Part shown: positions 49,663-61,200 of the stretch, piece by piece
How positions within the stretch are numbered: position 1 is the first letter of the stretch
Layout: each line of letters begins with the position of its first letter
NCBI GenBank assembly: GCA_902590695.1
Contig: CACIXR010000005.1
Location: 48,778-112,777, forward strand
DNA: 64,000 nucleotides
Direction: 5' to 3'
DNA from: an uncultured Alphaproteobacteria bacterium
GTDB taxonomy: Bacteria; Pseudomonadota; Alphaproteobacteria; HIMB59; GCA-002718135
Notes under the pieces: model-generated
Databases searched by the model: none
What the model saw: the letters and a program-made list of their open reading frames with translations, nothing else
Told to the model about the DNA's origin: nothing
Program-made: the position numbers and the translations under genes

Positions 49663-50037
49663 ATGTTTGCTTTTATTACTATTGGAACAAATAATTTAAA
49701 AAAATCATCTGCATTTTATAGTAAAATTTTAAAACCTCTAAAAATTAAAAAAGTATTATCTCATCATCGTTATTTTGGTTATGCTAAAAAAGAAACACCT
49801 AAAAAAATAGAATTATACTTGATTAGACCTCATAACAAAAAAAAAGCAACTATAGGAAATGGTACAATGATTACTTTTAAAGCTAATTCTAAAAAAACTG
49901 TTAATGAATTTTATAAAATTGGAATTAGTCTTGGAGCAAAAGATGAAGGAATGCCTGGCCCCAGACATGGTAAGGATTATTATGCATATTTAAGGGATTT
50001 AGATGGTAACAAGATTTGTATTTTTAAAAAAATTTGA
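49663..50037 (+). CDS. Glyoxalase/VOC-superfamily protein
   Basis: The product has 124 residues with the beta-alpha-beta-beta-beta pattern of the vicinal oxygen chelate fold: MFAFITIGTNNLKKSSAFYS at the start and YYAYLRDLDGNKICIF at the end, the latter with the usual metal-ligand region. Members include glyoxalase I, dioxygenases and resistance proteins; the substrate here is unknown. It is the first intact host gene right of the prophage and faces transcription coming out of the integrase region. Confidence 0.85.
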   Translation: MFAFITIGTNNLKKSSAFYSKILKPLKIKKVLSHHRYFGYAKKETPKKIELYLIRPHNKKKATIGNGTMITFKANSKKTVNEFYKIGISLGAKDEGMPGPRHGKDYYAYLRDLDGNKICIFKKI

Positions 50038-50039
50038 TC

Positions 50040-50798
50040 TTAATAATTAAATTGCTCATTCAAAATTTTATCTTCAATAGAGTGCTTACTATCGAATAAT
50101 ACAGTGCATTTATTTTCATCTGAAGAAACAATATTCACTTTACTAATATCTCTAAATTCAACATTGTCTGCTGTTACGCTAGATGAGCGTTCATCATTAT
50201 TTAGTACTTCAAAATCAATTTTACTAATTTCAGATAACAAAGCACCTCTCCATCTCCTTGGTCTAAAGGCACTAATTGGAGTTAATGCAAGTATATTTGA
50301 GTCTAAAGGTAGAATACTACCATGTGCGGATAGATTATAAGCTGTACTTCCAGCTGATGTAGATAACAAAACGCCATCACATATCAATTCTTCCATTTTT
50401 ACTTTCTCATTTATTTTGATTTTAATTTTTGATGCCAAATGAGTCTGCCTCATAAGAGAAACTTCATTATATGCATATGCCTCAAAGATTTCATTATTAA
50501 CACTTTGTGCAGTCATTTTTAATGGTTTAAAAGTAGATTTTTTAGCATTGATAATCATGTCATTTAAATTTTCATTACTAAGATTATTCATTAGAAACCC
50601 AATTGAACCAAAGTTTATTCCAAAAAATGGTTTGTTTAGTTTATTAAAATTATGAAGTGATTTTAAAAGTAATCCGTCGCCTCCAATTGGAATAATGTAG
50701 TCGGCATCTTCCACAGAATTTTGTCCAAATAATTCTGTTAGTTTTTTTTCTGTATTTTTTGCCTCAGGATTGTTTGATGATAAAAAATGAAATTTCAT
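50040..50798 (-). CDS. nadK: NAD kinase
   Basis: NadK phosphorylates NAD+ to NADP+ with ATP or polyphosphate. The nucleotide-binding GGDG is at residues 39-42 in IIPIGGDGLLLKS. A second family block, DGVLLSTSAGSTAYNLSAHG, binds NAD, and LTPISAFRPRRW follows. Its 252 residues are typical of alphaproteobacterial forms. It is co-directional with moaA, dksA and the DUF3553 gene and overlaps moaA's stop by one base. Confidence 0.93.
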   Translation of the reverse strand: MKFHFLSSNNPEAKNTEKKLTELFGQNSVEDADYIIPIGGDGLLLKSLHNFNKLNKPFFGINFGSIGFLMNNLSNENLNDMIINAKKSTFKPLKMTAQSVNNEIFEAYAYNEVSLMRQTHLASKIKIKINEKVKMEELICDGVLLSTSAGSTAYNLSAHGSILPLDSNILALTPISAFRPRRWRGALLSEISKIDFEVLNNDERSSSVTADNVEFRDISKVNIVSSDENKCTVLFDSKHSIEDKILNEQFNY

Positions 50799-51790
50799 TA
50801 TCCACCTGTTACATTCATATGTCTTTTCATATATTTATTAATTTTTTCTCCAATCATAAAATCATGTTGTTTTGGTTTAATATTAAGAGCAAACTTAATT
50901 TTTTCTTTTATATAATCATCACTATAATCTTTTCTCATTATTTCTCTAAAATCAACAAAGTCATTCTGACCAAGGCACATGAAAAGTTTACCAGTGCTCG
51001 ATATTCTTACTCTATTGCAAGAGGCACAAAAATTATTTGTTAAAGGACTTATAAACCCAATTTTATTAGAAACTAAATCACTAGTATAAAATCTTGCTGG
51101 ACCTCCAGTACTATAATCAATTTTAGAAAATTTATATATTTTGTCTAGTTTTGAAAAAGTATCAGATAATGAGATAAACTGATATTCTCTTGATATATCT
51201 GTTTCTTCCATTGGCATTACTTCGATAAATGTAAGATCAATTTTTTTATTACTAGTCCAATTTATTAATTCTTCAATTTCATTTTCATTAAAATCATTAA
51301 TTACTACAGTATTAATTTTAATTTTTATGTTGTTATCAAGTGCTTCATTAATTCCATCAAAAACTTTTTCAATATTTCCAAATCTTGTTATTTTATTATA
51401 TTTTTCAGGATTAATTGTATCTAGAGAAACATTAATCCTATTAATACCATTTAGCTTCAGAAGTTTGGCATATTTTTTTAATAATGTACCATTTGTTGTC
51501 ACTGTTATTTCCTTTAGATTTGTTTTTTCTTTTTTGGTATTAAGTTTTTCAATTAATTTTATAATATCATTTCTTACCAAAGGCTCACCCCCAGTTAATC
51601 TAATTTTTTCAACTCCGAGTTCTATAAAGTTGTCACATAATCTTTCAATTTCTTCTAAAGTGAGTATGTCTTTTCGTGGGAGAAATTGCATTTTTTCTTT
51701 CATACAATAAACACATCTCAGATCACATCTATCTGTAACAGATACTCTTAGATAATTTACTTTTCTTAAATACTGATCAATTAGTTGCAT
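50798..51790 (-). CDS. moaA: GTP 3',8-cyclase (molybdenum cofactor synthesis)
   Basis: This radical SAM enzyme converts GTP to 3',8-cyclo-GTP, the first step of molybdopterin synthesis. The N-terminal 4Fe-4S ligands are Cys22, Cys26 and Cys29 (CDLRCVYCM). The C-terminal cluster ligands are in NFCASCNRVRISSTGKLFMC. The chain ends in the conserved Gly-Gly dipeptide (NVTGG). Its length of 330 residues is usual. No other moa gene is in the window. It overlaps the small DUF3553 gene by 14 bases. Confidence 0.94.
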   Translation of the reverse strand: MQLIDQYLRKVNYLRVSVTDRCDLRCVYCMKEKMQFLPRKDILTLEEIERLCDNFIELGVEKIRLTGGEPLVRNDIIKLIEKLNTKKEKTNLKEITVTTNGTLLKKYAKLLKLNGINRINVSLDTINPEKYNKITRFGNIEKVFDGINEALDNNIKIKINTVVINDFNENEIEELINWTSNKKIDLTFIEVMPMEETDISREYQFISLSDTFSKLDKIYKFSKIDYSTGGPARFYTSDLVSNKIGFISPLTNNFCASCNRVRISSTGKLFMCLGQNDFVDFREIMRKDYSDDYIKEKIKFALNIKPKQHDFMIGEKINKYMKRHMNVTGG

Positions 51791-51974
51791 TTATATTAAT
51801 TATTTTTAATTCAACTTCTCTAGGGTTAATAGTTTTTTTTCCAACATTTTCAAAATTAATTGTAACGATATTATTAATACATGATTGTACTTGGCCAATT
51901 CCCCATTCTTTTTCTTTGCTGACATTTACGACAAAAGTACCTGGTGTAAGATCACCTATATAAAAATCTGACAT
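51777..51974 (-). CDS. DUF3553 small protein
   Basis: The product has 65 residues with the SH3-like pattern GDLTPGTFVVNVSKEKEWGIGQV and VTINFENVGKKTI. It matches small alphaproteobacterial DUF3553 proteins, which resemble the C-terminal Tudor-like domain of UvrD/CarD-type proteins. Function is not established. It lies between dksA and moaA on the same strand. Confidence 0.8.
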   Translation of the reverse strand: MSDFYIGDLTPGTFVVNVSKEKEWGIGQVQSCINNIVTINFENVGKKTINPREVELKIININATN

Positions 51975-51984
51975 TTAAAAAAAA

Positions 51985-52392
51985 TTAACTAATTCTTTTT
52001 TCTGCTTTTTCATGCATTTCTTGAGCTTCTAAACTCAATGTTGCAACTGGTCTTGCTTCTAATCTTTTAATACTAATTGGATCACCTGTTTCATCACAAT
52101 ACCCATAAGATCCATCTTCAATTCTTTGAAGGGCAGCATCAATTTTATTAATTAATTTTCTTTCTCTATCTCTTGTTCGAAGTTCGAAAGATCTATCTAT
52201 TTCTTCAGACGCTCTATCAGTTATATCTGGTTTTGCTTCATTCTCATTTTGAAGATTATTTAAAGTTTGAGATGACTCCTTGAGTAAATCTTGTTTCCAA
52301 CTTACTAATTTTTGCCTAAAATATTCTTTCATTTTGGCATTCATGAATTTTTCTTTCTGAGTTGGTTTATAATTTTTAGGTAATTTAGTCAT
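51985..52392 (-). CDS. dksA: RNA polymerase-binding factor DksA
   Basis: DksA enters the RNA polymerase secondary channel and modulates ribosomal promoters with ppGpp. The protein has 135 residues: a coiled-coil hairpin (residues 25-95) with the tip region DRASEEIDRS, then YGYCDETGDPISIKRLEARP. Of the four zinc-finger cysteines of E. coli DksA only the first is present here. Reduced-Cys forms are known in other DksA-like proteins. It is divergent from recA. Confidence 0.9.
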   Translation of the reverse strand: MTKLPKNYKPTQKEKFMNAKMKEYFRQKLVSWKQDLLKESSQTLNNLQNENEAKPDITDRASEEIDRSFELRTRDRERKLINKIDAALQRIEDGSYGYCDETGDPISIKRLEARPVATLSLEAQEMHEKAEKRIS

Positions 52393-52504
52393 AATTTTAA
52401 AAGCTGCTGATTTATCAAATGATTTTATTTATTCAAGCAATATTGAATTTTTATTTAGTATAAATTATTCATATTTTTCAATATGTTAATTAAATTTTAT
52501 AAAA

Positions 52505-52545
52505 GAACAAAAATAGAACTTTTAAAAATAGAACAAAACGTGTAC
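52505..52545 (+). promoter_or_regulatory. Two LexA (SOS) boxes upstream of recA
   Basis: GAAC-N7-GAAC (52,505-52,519) is a perfect alphaproteobacterial LexA site. A second near-match, GAAC-N7-GTAC, lies at 52,531-52,545. Both are 60-100 bases before the recA ATG at 52,605. Confidence 0.75.
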
Positions 52546-52604
52546 AAGTAAACATGATTTGCAAGAATCTTAATAAAAACATAGGAAATTAATGGAGAAA
52601 TATA

Positions 52605-53723
52605 ATGTCTCAAGCTAAATTAAAAGTAGTAAATAACGAAAATTCAATGGATAAAGAAAACAGAAGTAAATCTCTAGAAGCCGCTGTAAGCCTAATAGAG
52701 AAAAATTATGGAAAAGGCTCAATAATGAAATTGGGCTCTAAAACAAACGTAGATATTGAAGCTATATCTACCGGTTCATTAGGGCTTGATATAGCTCTCG
52801 GTATAGGCGGAGTCCCAAAGGGAAGAATTATTGAAATTTATGGGCCTGAAAGTTCTGGTAAAACTACTTTAGCTACTCATATTGTTGCAGAGTCACAAAA
52901 ACAAGGTGGTAATTGCGCATTTATAGACGCAGAGCATGCTCTAGATCCAGCATATGCAAAAAAACTAGGTGTAAATTTAGAAGAATTATTAATTTCCCAG
53001 CCTGATACAGGAGAACAAGGTTTAGAAATTGCGGATTCTTTAATTAAATCTGGTGGTATTGATGTACTAATTATTGATTCAGTTGCGGCACTTGTACCAA
53101 GAGCTGAACTAGAAGGTGATATGGGAGATTCATTACCTGGTTTGCAAGCAAGATTGATGAGTCAGGCTTTAAGAAAACTCACAAGTTCTATCGCTCAATC
53201 AAACACTCTAGTTGTATTCATAAATCAACTTAGAATGAAAATTGGCGTTATGTTTGGTAGTCCTGAGACAACTACAGGCGGTAATGCTTTAAAATTTTAT
53301 TCTTCTGTAAGAATGGATATTAGAAGAATTGGTGCAATTAAAGATAAAGATGAAATCATTGGAAATCAAACTAGAGTAAAGATAGTTAAAAATAAAGTTG
53401 CGCCCCCATTCAAAGTTGTTGAATTTGATATAATGTACGGAGAGGGGATATCTAAATTAGGCGAATTAGTTGATTTAGGTGTTAAAGCAGAAATTATTGA
53501 TAAATCAGGATCATGGTTTGCATACAAAAATACTAAAATAGGACAAGGTAGAGAAAATGTTAAAAACTTTCTTAACGACAATCCAACTATAGCTAAAGAA
53601 ATTGAAAATCAAATTCTACAAAATGCTGGAATAGTTGAAAAAGCTATGATGGAAGGAAAAGTAGAGAATAAAGAAAAAGAAAAAGAAAAAGAAGCTAAAG
53701 AAGCTGAAGAAATAAAAGAATAG
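52605..53723 (+). CDS. recA: Recombinase RecA
   Basis: RecA forms filaments on single-stranded DNA for repair, recombination and LexA (and repressor) self-cleavage. Walker [12 protein letters not shown] is near residue 83; the block [15 protein letters not shown] is the family signature. It has 372 residues, with a long charged Glu/Lys tail. SOS boxes lie upstream, and an intrinsic terminator follows at 53,743. GGAGAAATATA precedes the ATG. Confidence 0.97.
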   Translation: MSQAKLKVVNNENSMDKENRSKSLEAAVSLIEKNYGKGSIMKLGSKTNVDIEAISTGSLGLDIALGIGGVPKGRIIEIYGPESSGKTTLATHIVAESQKQGGNCAFIDAEHALDPAYAKKLGVNLEELLISQPDTGEQGLEIADSLIKSGGIDVLIIDSVAALVPRAELEGDMGDSLPGLQARLMSQALRKLTSSIAQSNTLVVFINQLRMKIGVMFGSPETTTGGNALKFYSSVRMDIRRIGAIKDKDEIIGNQTRVKIVKNKVAPPFKVVEFDIMYGEGISKLGELVDLGVKAEIIDKSGSWFAYKNTKIGQGRENVKNFLNDNPTIAKEIENQILQNAGIVEKAMMEGKVENKEKEKEKEAKEAEEIKE

Positions 53724-53742
53724 TAAATATTATTTTTGTTTG

Positions 53743-53770
53743 GCGCCTATTTCAAAATAGGCGCTTTTTT
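53743..53770 (+). terminator. Intrinsic terminator after recA
   Basis: GCGCCTATTT (53,743-53,752) and AAATAGGCGC form a 10-bp stem with a minimal loop, followed by TTTTTT. It separates recA from alaS. Confidence 0.92.
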
Positions 53771-53808
53771 ATTTAGACAATAGAGTTTTCAAGTTATAAT
53801 ACCTTTTC

Positions 53809-56481
53809 ATGAATTCAAATCAGATTAGGTCAACATTTCTCAATTATTTTAAAAAAAATGGACATGAGGTTGTTCATTCTAGCTCTTTAGTGCCAGATAA
53901 TGATCCTACTCTAATGTTTGCTAACTCTGGAATGGTACAATTTAAAAATATTTTTACAGGTAAAGAAATAAGAGAATATAATAGAGCAACTACTGCTCAG
54001 AAATGTGTAAGAGCAGGCGGAAAGCACAATGATTTAGAAAATGTAGGATACACCACAAGACACCATACTTTTTTTGAAATGTTAGGAAATTTCTCTTTTG
54101 GAGATTATTTTAAAGAGTTGGCCATAGAACTAGCATGGAATCTAATTACTAAAGAATACGCAATAAATAAAGATAGACTATTAGTAACTGTTTATTCTGA
54201 TGATCAGGAAGCTTTTGATTTATGGAAAAAAATAGCTGGATTGTCTGAAAATAAAATTATTAAAATAAGTACTTCAGATAATTTTTGGTCAATGGGTGAA
54301 ACTGGTCCTTGCGGTCCATGTTCTGAAATATTTTATGATCACGGTGATAAATACGAAGGAGGCCCTCCAGGTTCTCCAAACGAAGATGGTGATAGATTTA
54401 TAGAAATATGGAATTTAGTATTTATGCAATATGAGCAAATATCTCAATCTGAGAGAATAAATCTACCAAAACCTTCCATTGATACTGGAATGGGATTAGA
54501 GAGAATGACAGCTCTTCTAGATGGTTCTAATGATAATTATTCAACAGATTTATTTCAACCAATTATAAATGAATCAACAAAACTATGTGGTGATGAAAGT
54601 TCAATAACAAATCCTAGTCACAGAGTAATTGCAGATCACTTAAAATCCTCCTCTTTTTTAATTGCCGATGGAGTAATGCCTTCAAATGAAGGTAGAGGAT
54701 ACGTCTTACGAAGAATAATGAGAAGGGGAATGCGACACGCTCATTCTTTAGGTAATAAAGAGCCTGTATTTCATAAGCTATTTCCTATTTTTTTAGATGG
54801 AATTAAAAATTCATATCCTGAATTAGATAGAGCAAAAGATCTGATCACTAATACATTAATGAATGAAGAAACTAAATTCAAGGAAACTGTTGAAAAAGGA
54901 ATTAAAATTTTAGATGAGGAAATTTCTAACTCAACAAATATATTTAATGGAGAAGTAGCATTTAAATTATACGACACCTATGGATTCCCCTTAGATTTAA
55001 CACAAGATTATTTGAAAAGTAAAAATATTGAAGTCGATATAAAAACATTTGAACAAAAAATGTTAGATCAAAAGGAAAGAGCAAGACAAAGTTGGAAAGG
55101 TACAGGAGATATCGAGGATGAAGGCATTTGGTTTGAAATAACTTCTAAAATAGATCCAACAGAATTTTTAGGATATTCTGATATGGAAGCTGATTGTAAA
55201 ATAATTTCAATCATATCAGAAAGTAAGTCAGTAGATAAAATTAAAAAAGATCAAGAAGCAATTATAATATTAAATCAAACACCTTTTTATGGAGAAAGTG
55301 GTGGTCAGGTGGGAGATCATGGTTTTTTTGAAAATGATAGCTTTAAGTTTGAAGTTATGAATACTACAAAAATATTTGGAAACTATTTTCTTCACAAAGG
55401 TAAAGTAATTAGTGGTGAATGCGAAATTGAAGATATTATTAAAGCAAGAATTAATACATTGAATAGAGATTTTATTAAATATAATCATTCTTCAACTCAT
55501 TTATTACATGCTGCTCTTAGAAAAACATTGGGCAAGCATGTCACGCAGAAGGGTTCACTTGTAAATTCAGAAAAACTCAGATTTGATTTTAGTCACAATA
55601 ATCCAATTGAAAAAGATCAACTCATGAATATTGAAGAAATTGTAAATGATCAAATTCAAAAAAATGGAATTGTTGAAATTAAAATTGTGGATCAAAAAAA
55701 AGCTATTGAAGAAGGTGCGATGGCATTGTTTGGAGAAAAATATAGCGATGAAGTAAGAGTAGTATCAATGGGTCAAGAAAATGAATCATTCTTTTCAAAA
55801 GAATTATGCGGAGGAACTCATGTGGTTAAATTAGGGGAAATAAGTAAATTTAAAATAACTAATCAATCTAGTGTTGCGTCTGGAATAAGAAGAATAGAGG
55901 CTGTATCTAATGTTGCAGTAGATAAATATATTAAAGAAATAGAAAGAAATTTATTAGAAAAAAATAAAAACCAAGATAATCAAATTGAAGATTTAAAGAA
56001 TAAAATTAAAAAGATTAATGCTGATTATAATTTTAAAAATCAATCTGAAGACAAAGGTTTGTTAATTAAAGAATTAATTCAGATACACGAAAAATTAAAA
56101 CAAAATATGTCTATATCAAAAAATATTGATAATATTGTTGTAAAAAAAATCAAAGAATTAAATTTCATATACTTGATTGCTGAAGACTACCCTAATAAAT
56201 CTTTGAAAACATTTATTGATGACCAAAAAAAACAATATAACAAAAATAGTGTTTCGTTAATAATTTCAAATAATAATAACAAACTATCTATAGTGCTAGG
56301 AGTTACTGAAGATATTACAGACCTTTTTGATGCTTCAAAAGAAATAAGAGAAATTTCGATTATTCTAGGTGGCAAGGGTGGGGGTGGTAGAAAAGATCTT
56401 GCTCAAGGAGGAGGATCAGATGTTAGTCAAATTAATGAAAGTATAAAATACGTAGAAGATAAATTAAACTCTATTAGTTAA
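53809..56481 (+). CDS. alaS: Alanyl-tRNA synthetase
   Basis: This class II synthetase charges tRNA-Ala. It has 890 residues with the complete domain order: the catalytic core ([18 protein letters not shown], then [10 protein letters not shown] and [13 protein letters not shown]), an editing domain with [13 protein letters not shown], and ELCGGTHV carrying zinc ligands. A C-Ala tail contains [16 protein letters not shown]. Its 3' end overlaps convergent icd by 8 bases. Confidence 0.97.
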   Translation: MNSNQIRSTFLNYFKKNGHEVVHSSSLVPDNDPTLMFANSGMVQFKNIFTGKEIREYNRATTAQKCVRAGGKHNDLENVGYTTRHHTFFEMLGNFSFGDYFKELAIELAWNLITKEYAINKDRLLVTVYSDDQEAFDLWKKIAGLSENKIIKISTSDNFWSMGETGPCGPCSEIFYDHGDKYEGGPPGSPNEDGDRFIEIWNLVFMQYEQISQSERINLPKPSIDTGMGLERMTALLDGSNDNYSTDLFQPIINESTKLCGDESSITNPSHRVIADHLKSSSFLIADGVMPSNEGRGYVLRRIMRRGMRHAHSLGNKEPVFHKLFPIFLDGIKNSYPELDRAKDLITNTLMNEETKFKETVEKGIKILDEEISNSTNIFNGEVAFKLYDTYGFPLDLTQDYLKSKNIEVDIKTFEQKMLDQKERARQSWKGTGDIEDEGIWFEITSKIDPTEFLGYSDMEADCKIISIISESKSVDKIKKDQEAIIILNQTPFYGESGGQVGDHGFFENDSFKFEVMNTTKIFGNYFLHKGKVISGECEIEDIIKARINTLNRDFIKYNHSSTHLLHAALRKTLGKHVTQKGSLVNSEKLRFDFSHNNPIEKDQLMNIEEIVNDQIQKNGIVEIKIVDQKKAIEEGAMALFGEKYSDEVRVVSMGQENESFFSKELCGGTHVVKLGEISKFKITNQSSVASGIRRIEAVSNVAVDKYIKEIERNLLEKNKNQDNQIEDLKNKIKKINADYNFKNQSEDKGLLIKELIQIHEKLKQNMSISKNIDNIVVKKIKELNFIYLIAEDYPNKSLKTFIDDQKKQYNKNSVSLIISNNNNKLSIVLGVTEDITDLFDASKEIREISIILGGKGGGGRKDLAQGGGSDVSQINESIKYVEDKLNSIS

Positions 56482-57682
56482 TTTGAAAATTGTTTTTTAT
56501 TGCGCTTAAAAAATCTTGAGTGTTTAACCATTTCTGATCTTTGTTAATTAATATTGCTAGATCTTTTGTCATTTCACCACTTTCTACAGTTTTGATACAC
56601 GTTCCTTCTAATGTTTTAGCAAAATTTATTAATTCATTATTACCATCAAATTCTCCTCTAAAACTTAAACCTCTTGTCCAAGCAAAGATTGATGCAATAG
56701 GATTAGTTGAAGTTTCTATACCTTTCTGATGATTTCTATAATGTCTTGTAACAGTTCCATGTGCTGCTTCAGCTTCTACTGTTTTACCATCTGGGGTCAT
56801 TAACACACTTGTCATTAAACCTAGTGATCCAAATCCTTGAGCAACAGAATCTGATTGAACATCTCCATCATAATTTTTACAAGCCCAAATAAAATTACCT
56901 TCCCATTTTAAAGCTGAGGCCACCATATCATCGATTAATCTATGCTCATAAACTATGTCTTTTTCTTTAAACTTATTTTTAAATTCAGTATCAAATACAT
57001 CCTGAAATAAATCTTTAAATCTTCCATCGTAGACTTTTAAAATAGTATTTTTAGTAGAAAGGTAAACTGGCCAACCAAGGTTAAGTCCATAATTAAAACA
57101 AGCTCTAGCAAAGTCTTTAATTGAATTATCTAAATTATACATTGATAGGGCTACACCAGGTTTTTCAAATTCATATACATCTTTTGTAAATCCCTCAGAT
57201 CCATCTTTAGGTTCAAAAACCATTTTAAGAGTTCCTGGTTTATTAATTAATGTGTCAGTCGCTCTATATTGATCACCAAAGGCATGTCTAGCAACTACAA
57301 TTGGATGATTCCAGTTTGTAATTATTCTTGGAACATTTTTGCATATAATTGGCTGTCTAAATATTGTTCCTCCCAGTATATTTCTTATTGTTCCATTGGG
57401 AGAACGCCACATTTGTTTTAATTTGAATTCCTCTACTCGATTTTCATCAGGAGTAATTGTTGCACATTTTATTCCTACACCATATTTTTTTACCGCCTCG
57501 GCAGCATCTATTGTGATTTGATCATTTGTCTCATCTCTTTTAATCACTCCAAGATCAAAGTATTTGATATCTATATCAACATAGGGCAAAATTAATTGTT
57601 CTTTGATGTACTCCCAGATGATTCTGGTCATTTCATCTCCATCCATTTCAACTACAGGGTTTTTAACTTTTATTTTTGCCAT
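56474..57682 (-). CDS. icd: Isocitrate dehydrogenase, NADP-dependent
   Basis: TCA-cycle enzyme making 2-oxoglutarate and NADPH. It is the eukaryote-like type II form, with 402 residues: [20 protein letters not shown] at the start, [15 protein letters not shown], and [20 protein letters not shown] for substrate binding, then [24 protein letters not shown] (split). The gene overlaps the LOG-type gene's stop by 13 bases and converges on alaS. Confidence 0.95.
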   Translation of the reverse strand: MAKIKVKNPVVEMDGDEMTRIIWEYIKEQLILPYVDIDIKYFDLGVIKRDETNDQITIDAAEAVKKYGVGIKCATITPDENRVEEFKLKQMWRSPNGTIRNILGGTIFRQPIICKNVPRIITNWNHPIVVARHAFGDQYRATDTLINKPGTLKMVFEPKDGSEGFTKDVYEFEKPGVALSMYNLDNSIKDFARACFNYGLNLGWPVYLSTKNTILKVYDGRFKDLFQDVFDTEFKNKFKEKDIVYEHRLIDDMVASALKWEGNFIWACKNYDGDVQSDSVAQGFGSLGLMTSVLMTPDGKTVEAEAAHGTVTRHYRNHQKGIETSTNPIASIFAWTRGLSFRGEFDGNNELINFAKTLEGTCIKTVESGEMTKDLAILINKDQKWLNTQDFLSAIKNNFQIN

Positions 57683-58221
57683 TTAATTAATATATTTTTT
57701 AATTGATCAACCGTATCTATAATGTGAAAACTATTTTGTAAATTTTTATTTGAAAAATTTTCATCTTCAAAAAATTTAAATTGCTGAAATAGATTATTCC
57801 AGAAATTATTTTTATTAAAAAATATTATTGGCTTATTATGAATCCCCATTACTTTCCAAGATACAACTTCTACTATTTCTTCTAAAGTACCTGTTCCTCC
57901 TGGTAATGCTAGATACGCATCACCTAACTCAAATAGTAACTTTTTTCTTTCAGACATATTATCCACTATTTTTAATTCATCTATATTTTCAAAAATTATT
58001 TCTCTCTCAGATAAAAAATTTGGAATAACTCCCGTAACTATATTTTTATATTTTTTTGCTGTCTTAGCAACCACACCCATAATACCAACTTTTGCCCCAC
58101 CGTAGACAATATTTATTTTAAATGATGATATTAATTTGCTAATTTCTTCTGCATCTTGATAATATTTATTACTTAATTTATCTGAAGATGAGCAATAGAC
58201 AGTAATAGATTTAATAGTCAT
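57670..58221 (-). CDS. LOG-family protein (nucleoside 5'-monophosphate phosphoribohydrolase)
   Basis: The product has 183 residues with the Rossmann-like LOG signature [16 protein letters not shown] near residue 107 and [18 protein letters not shown] just before it. [14 protein letters not shown] binds phosphate. Family members cleave AMP-type nucleotides to the base and ribose-5-phosphate; in plants they activate cytokinins. The bacterial role is probably nucleotide salvage or PpnN-like turnover. Co-transcription with icd is likely. Confidence 0.88.
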   Translation of the reverse strand: MTIKSITVYCSSSDKLSNKYYQDAEEISKLISSFKINIVYGGAKVGIMGVVAKTAKKYKNIVTGVIPNFLSEREIIFENIDELKIVDNMSERKKLLFELGDAYLALPGGTGTLEEIVEVVSWKVMGIHNKPIIFFNKNNFWNNLFQQFKFFEDENFSNKNLQNSFHIIDTVDQLKNILIKWQK

Positions 58222-58245
58222 AAATTTAATGTTTATTAAAAAAAT

Positions 58246-61200
58246 TTAACTAGAAATTTTATTCTTATACCAATTCTTAATGTTTTCTCTAAACATTAAT
58301 GCTGATGGTGTTACAACTAATGTGAGAAATGTCGCAAAAAGTAGTCCAAATACTATAGCTGTTGATAATTGAACCCACCACTGGGTATCTGGCGAACCTC
58401 TGGTTATTTCTCTAGATATGAAGTCAACATTTGTCATTGTAACCATTGGTAATAATCCTAGTACTGTTGTAGTTGTTGTAAGTAAAACTGGTCTCAGTCT
58501 CTGTGCCCCTGTTTTGATAATGGCTTCTCTAATACTAGATGTTTTAGTCTTTAAAAAATCAAATGTATCAATCAATATAATATTATTATTTACAACTATT
58601 CCAGCAAGAGCAATTACTCCAACTCCTGACATAACAATACCAAATGGCTGTGCTGTTACCATTAGACCTATAAAAACACCAGCTGTGGACATTACTACTG
58701 CAAAAAGAATTAAGAATGCACTATAAAAGCTATTAAATTGCAAAAGAAGTATCATTAACATTAAAAATAAAGCTACGCCAAAAGCTCTTGTTAAAAATTC
58801 TTGAGCTTCTTTTTGGTCTTCATTTTCTCCAATAAGTTCTGCTCTTACTTTGCTATCTAATTCATAACGAGGTAAATCTAATGTTCTTCCTCTCCAAGAC
58901 GGAGCAGTATCTGAAATTCCTAATACGTACTCAAGTTCTTTTACTTTTCCGTCAGGATAAGTTCCAGGCTCTACATCTGCCTGAATATTTATAGCATTTT
59001 TTGAATCTACTCTAATTATATTTCCTGTTCTGCTATTTGGAACAATTTCTACAAAATTGGATATTGGAACTAAACCATTTGAAGTAGTTACTCTTAAGTT
59101 ATCAATTCTATCCAATGTTCTTCCTTCGTTTGGATAACGAAGATAAAGTGGTATACTTTCATTACTATCATCAGGTCTATATTCACCAAGTTTAAGACCG
59201 TTTGTTGCAAGTTTAATTACATTACCAATTGATGTAATGTTAGCTCCAAACTTAGAAGCTTGTTTTCTATCTACATTAATTTCCCATTCTATCCCAGGTG
59301 CTGGTAAATTATCTTCTACATTCATTAACTTTGGATAACTATCCATGAATTTTTTAAGCTTAATTCCTTCAGCTATTAAAAGTTGCTTATTATCACTGGT
59401 TAATTTAATGTTAATTGGTTTACCTTCACCAGGACCACCTTGTTGTTCTCTTGACTCTACTTTAATCCCATTGATGCTTTTTGTGGCTTCCAAAATTTCT
59501 GCAAGAATTACTTTTGATTTTCTTCTTTTATCCCAATCTGTATATTCCAAACTTATTGATCCAATAAAGTCTTCTGATGCCTCTGATTGTTCACTTACAT
59601 TTCCACTTAAAGAATAAATATTTTTAAATTCTTGTCTTTCCGATTGAAGCTTTAAAATAATATTCTCAACTCTTGATACATAATCTTTTTTTTCTTCAAC
59701 TGAGAGATTACCTCTTGCAAAGACTACGATTTTTGCAAGATCTGGCTCAACATCTGGGAAAAATTCTACACCTTCTCCAACTTTAGTATAGGTGTAGTTT
59801 ACAGCAACTAATATTACTAAAGCACTAATCATCACCTTTAAAGGATGAAATAATAAGAAGTTTAATACTTTTGCATAAAATCCAACAAAACCAGTTACGT
59901 TTAAAACATGTTCATTTGATTCTGAAGATAAGATTTTTGCATTTTTAGAAACTAATTTATCTGTAGAATTTACATTTTCTGAAATTTTATAAACTCTTGG
60001 TATAATTCTTATAAATACAAATATAAATAAAGCGAAGCTCAGTAAATATTTTCCAATTGTTATAAATAAACTAAATCTTTCAAGATTTAATAATCCAAAT
60101 CCATAAGATAATAGATTGTAAAAAATTAATGATATTAGTAATGGTACAATAAATTGGAGAAGTATTCTTGAAACAGTATTTAAAATAGATCCTAAAACTG
60201 GGACAAACAGTAGTGCCATAAACAAAGAAGAAATAAGAACACATATAAGTGTTATTGGTAAATATTTCATAAATTCACCAGCTATACCAGGCCAGAATAT
60301 TAAAGGTAGAAAGGCTGCCAGGGTAGTTGCAGTCGATGATATAATTGGTAGTGACATTTTTTTTGATGCATTTGCGAAAGCATCTTTTACACCAAGTCCT
60401 TCTTTCATTTTTCTATCTGCATATTCAACAACAACAATTGCTCCATCGACTAATAGTCCTACAGATAAAATTAGAGCAAATAATACAACTATATTAATAG
60501 TAAAACCCATTACAGAAAGAGCTAATAAACCTGATAAAAACGATCCTGGAATAGATACACCAACTAATAAACCAGACCTAACTCCTAATGCTCCTAAAAT
60601 AATAATTAAAACAAGGATTATAGCTGCTATGACATTGTTTTGCAGACTATTTAACATAGTTTTAATGCCTTTTGATTGATCATTTCCAAAAGAAATTTCA
60701 ACATTTTCAGGAAAACTTTTAGCGGTAATTGCAGTTATTCTTTTTACTTCTTCAATAGTATTAATGATATTTTCACCAATTCTTTTAGAAACATCAATAG
60801 TTATTGAATTAGATCCATTTACATTTGCATAAGATTGCCTATCTTCGAAAGTTCTTTTAACTTCGGCAATATCCCTAAAAGTAATAACTGAATCTCCATT
60901 AGTTTTAACAGGAGTATTTAATACATCTTCAATAGTTTCGTATAAACCTGGAACTTTGATATCAAAACTTCCATCACCAGTGTCTTGGCCACCAGCAGAT
61001 ACCATTTTATTATTTTCTCTAACAATATTAATAAGACTCTCAAGATTGATGCCATAGCTATCAACTGCAGTTGGATTAATTAATATGTCAACCTGTTCAT
61101 TTCTTTTACCACCTATTTTAGCTTCTAAAACACTGGGAATTGTTTCTATATCATCCTGCAAAATGTCAGCTAAATCCTGAAGAGTTCTATTAGGTACATC

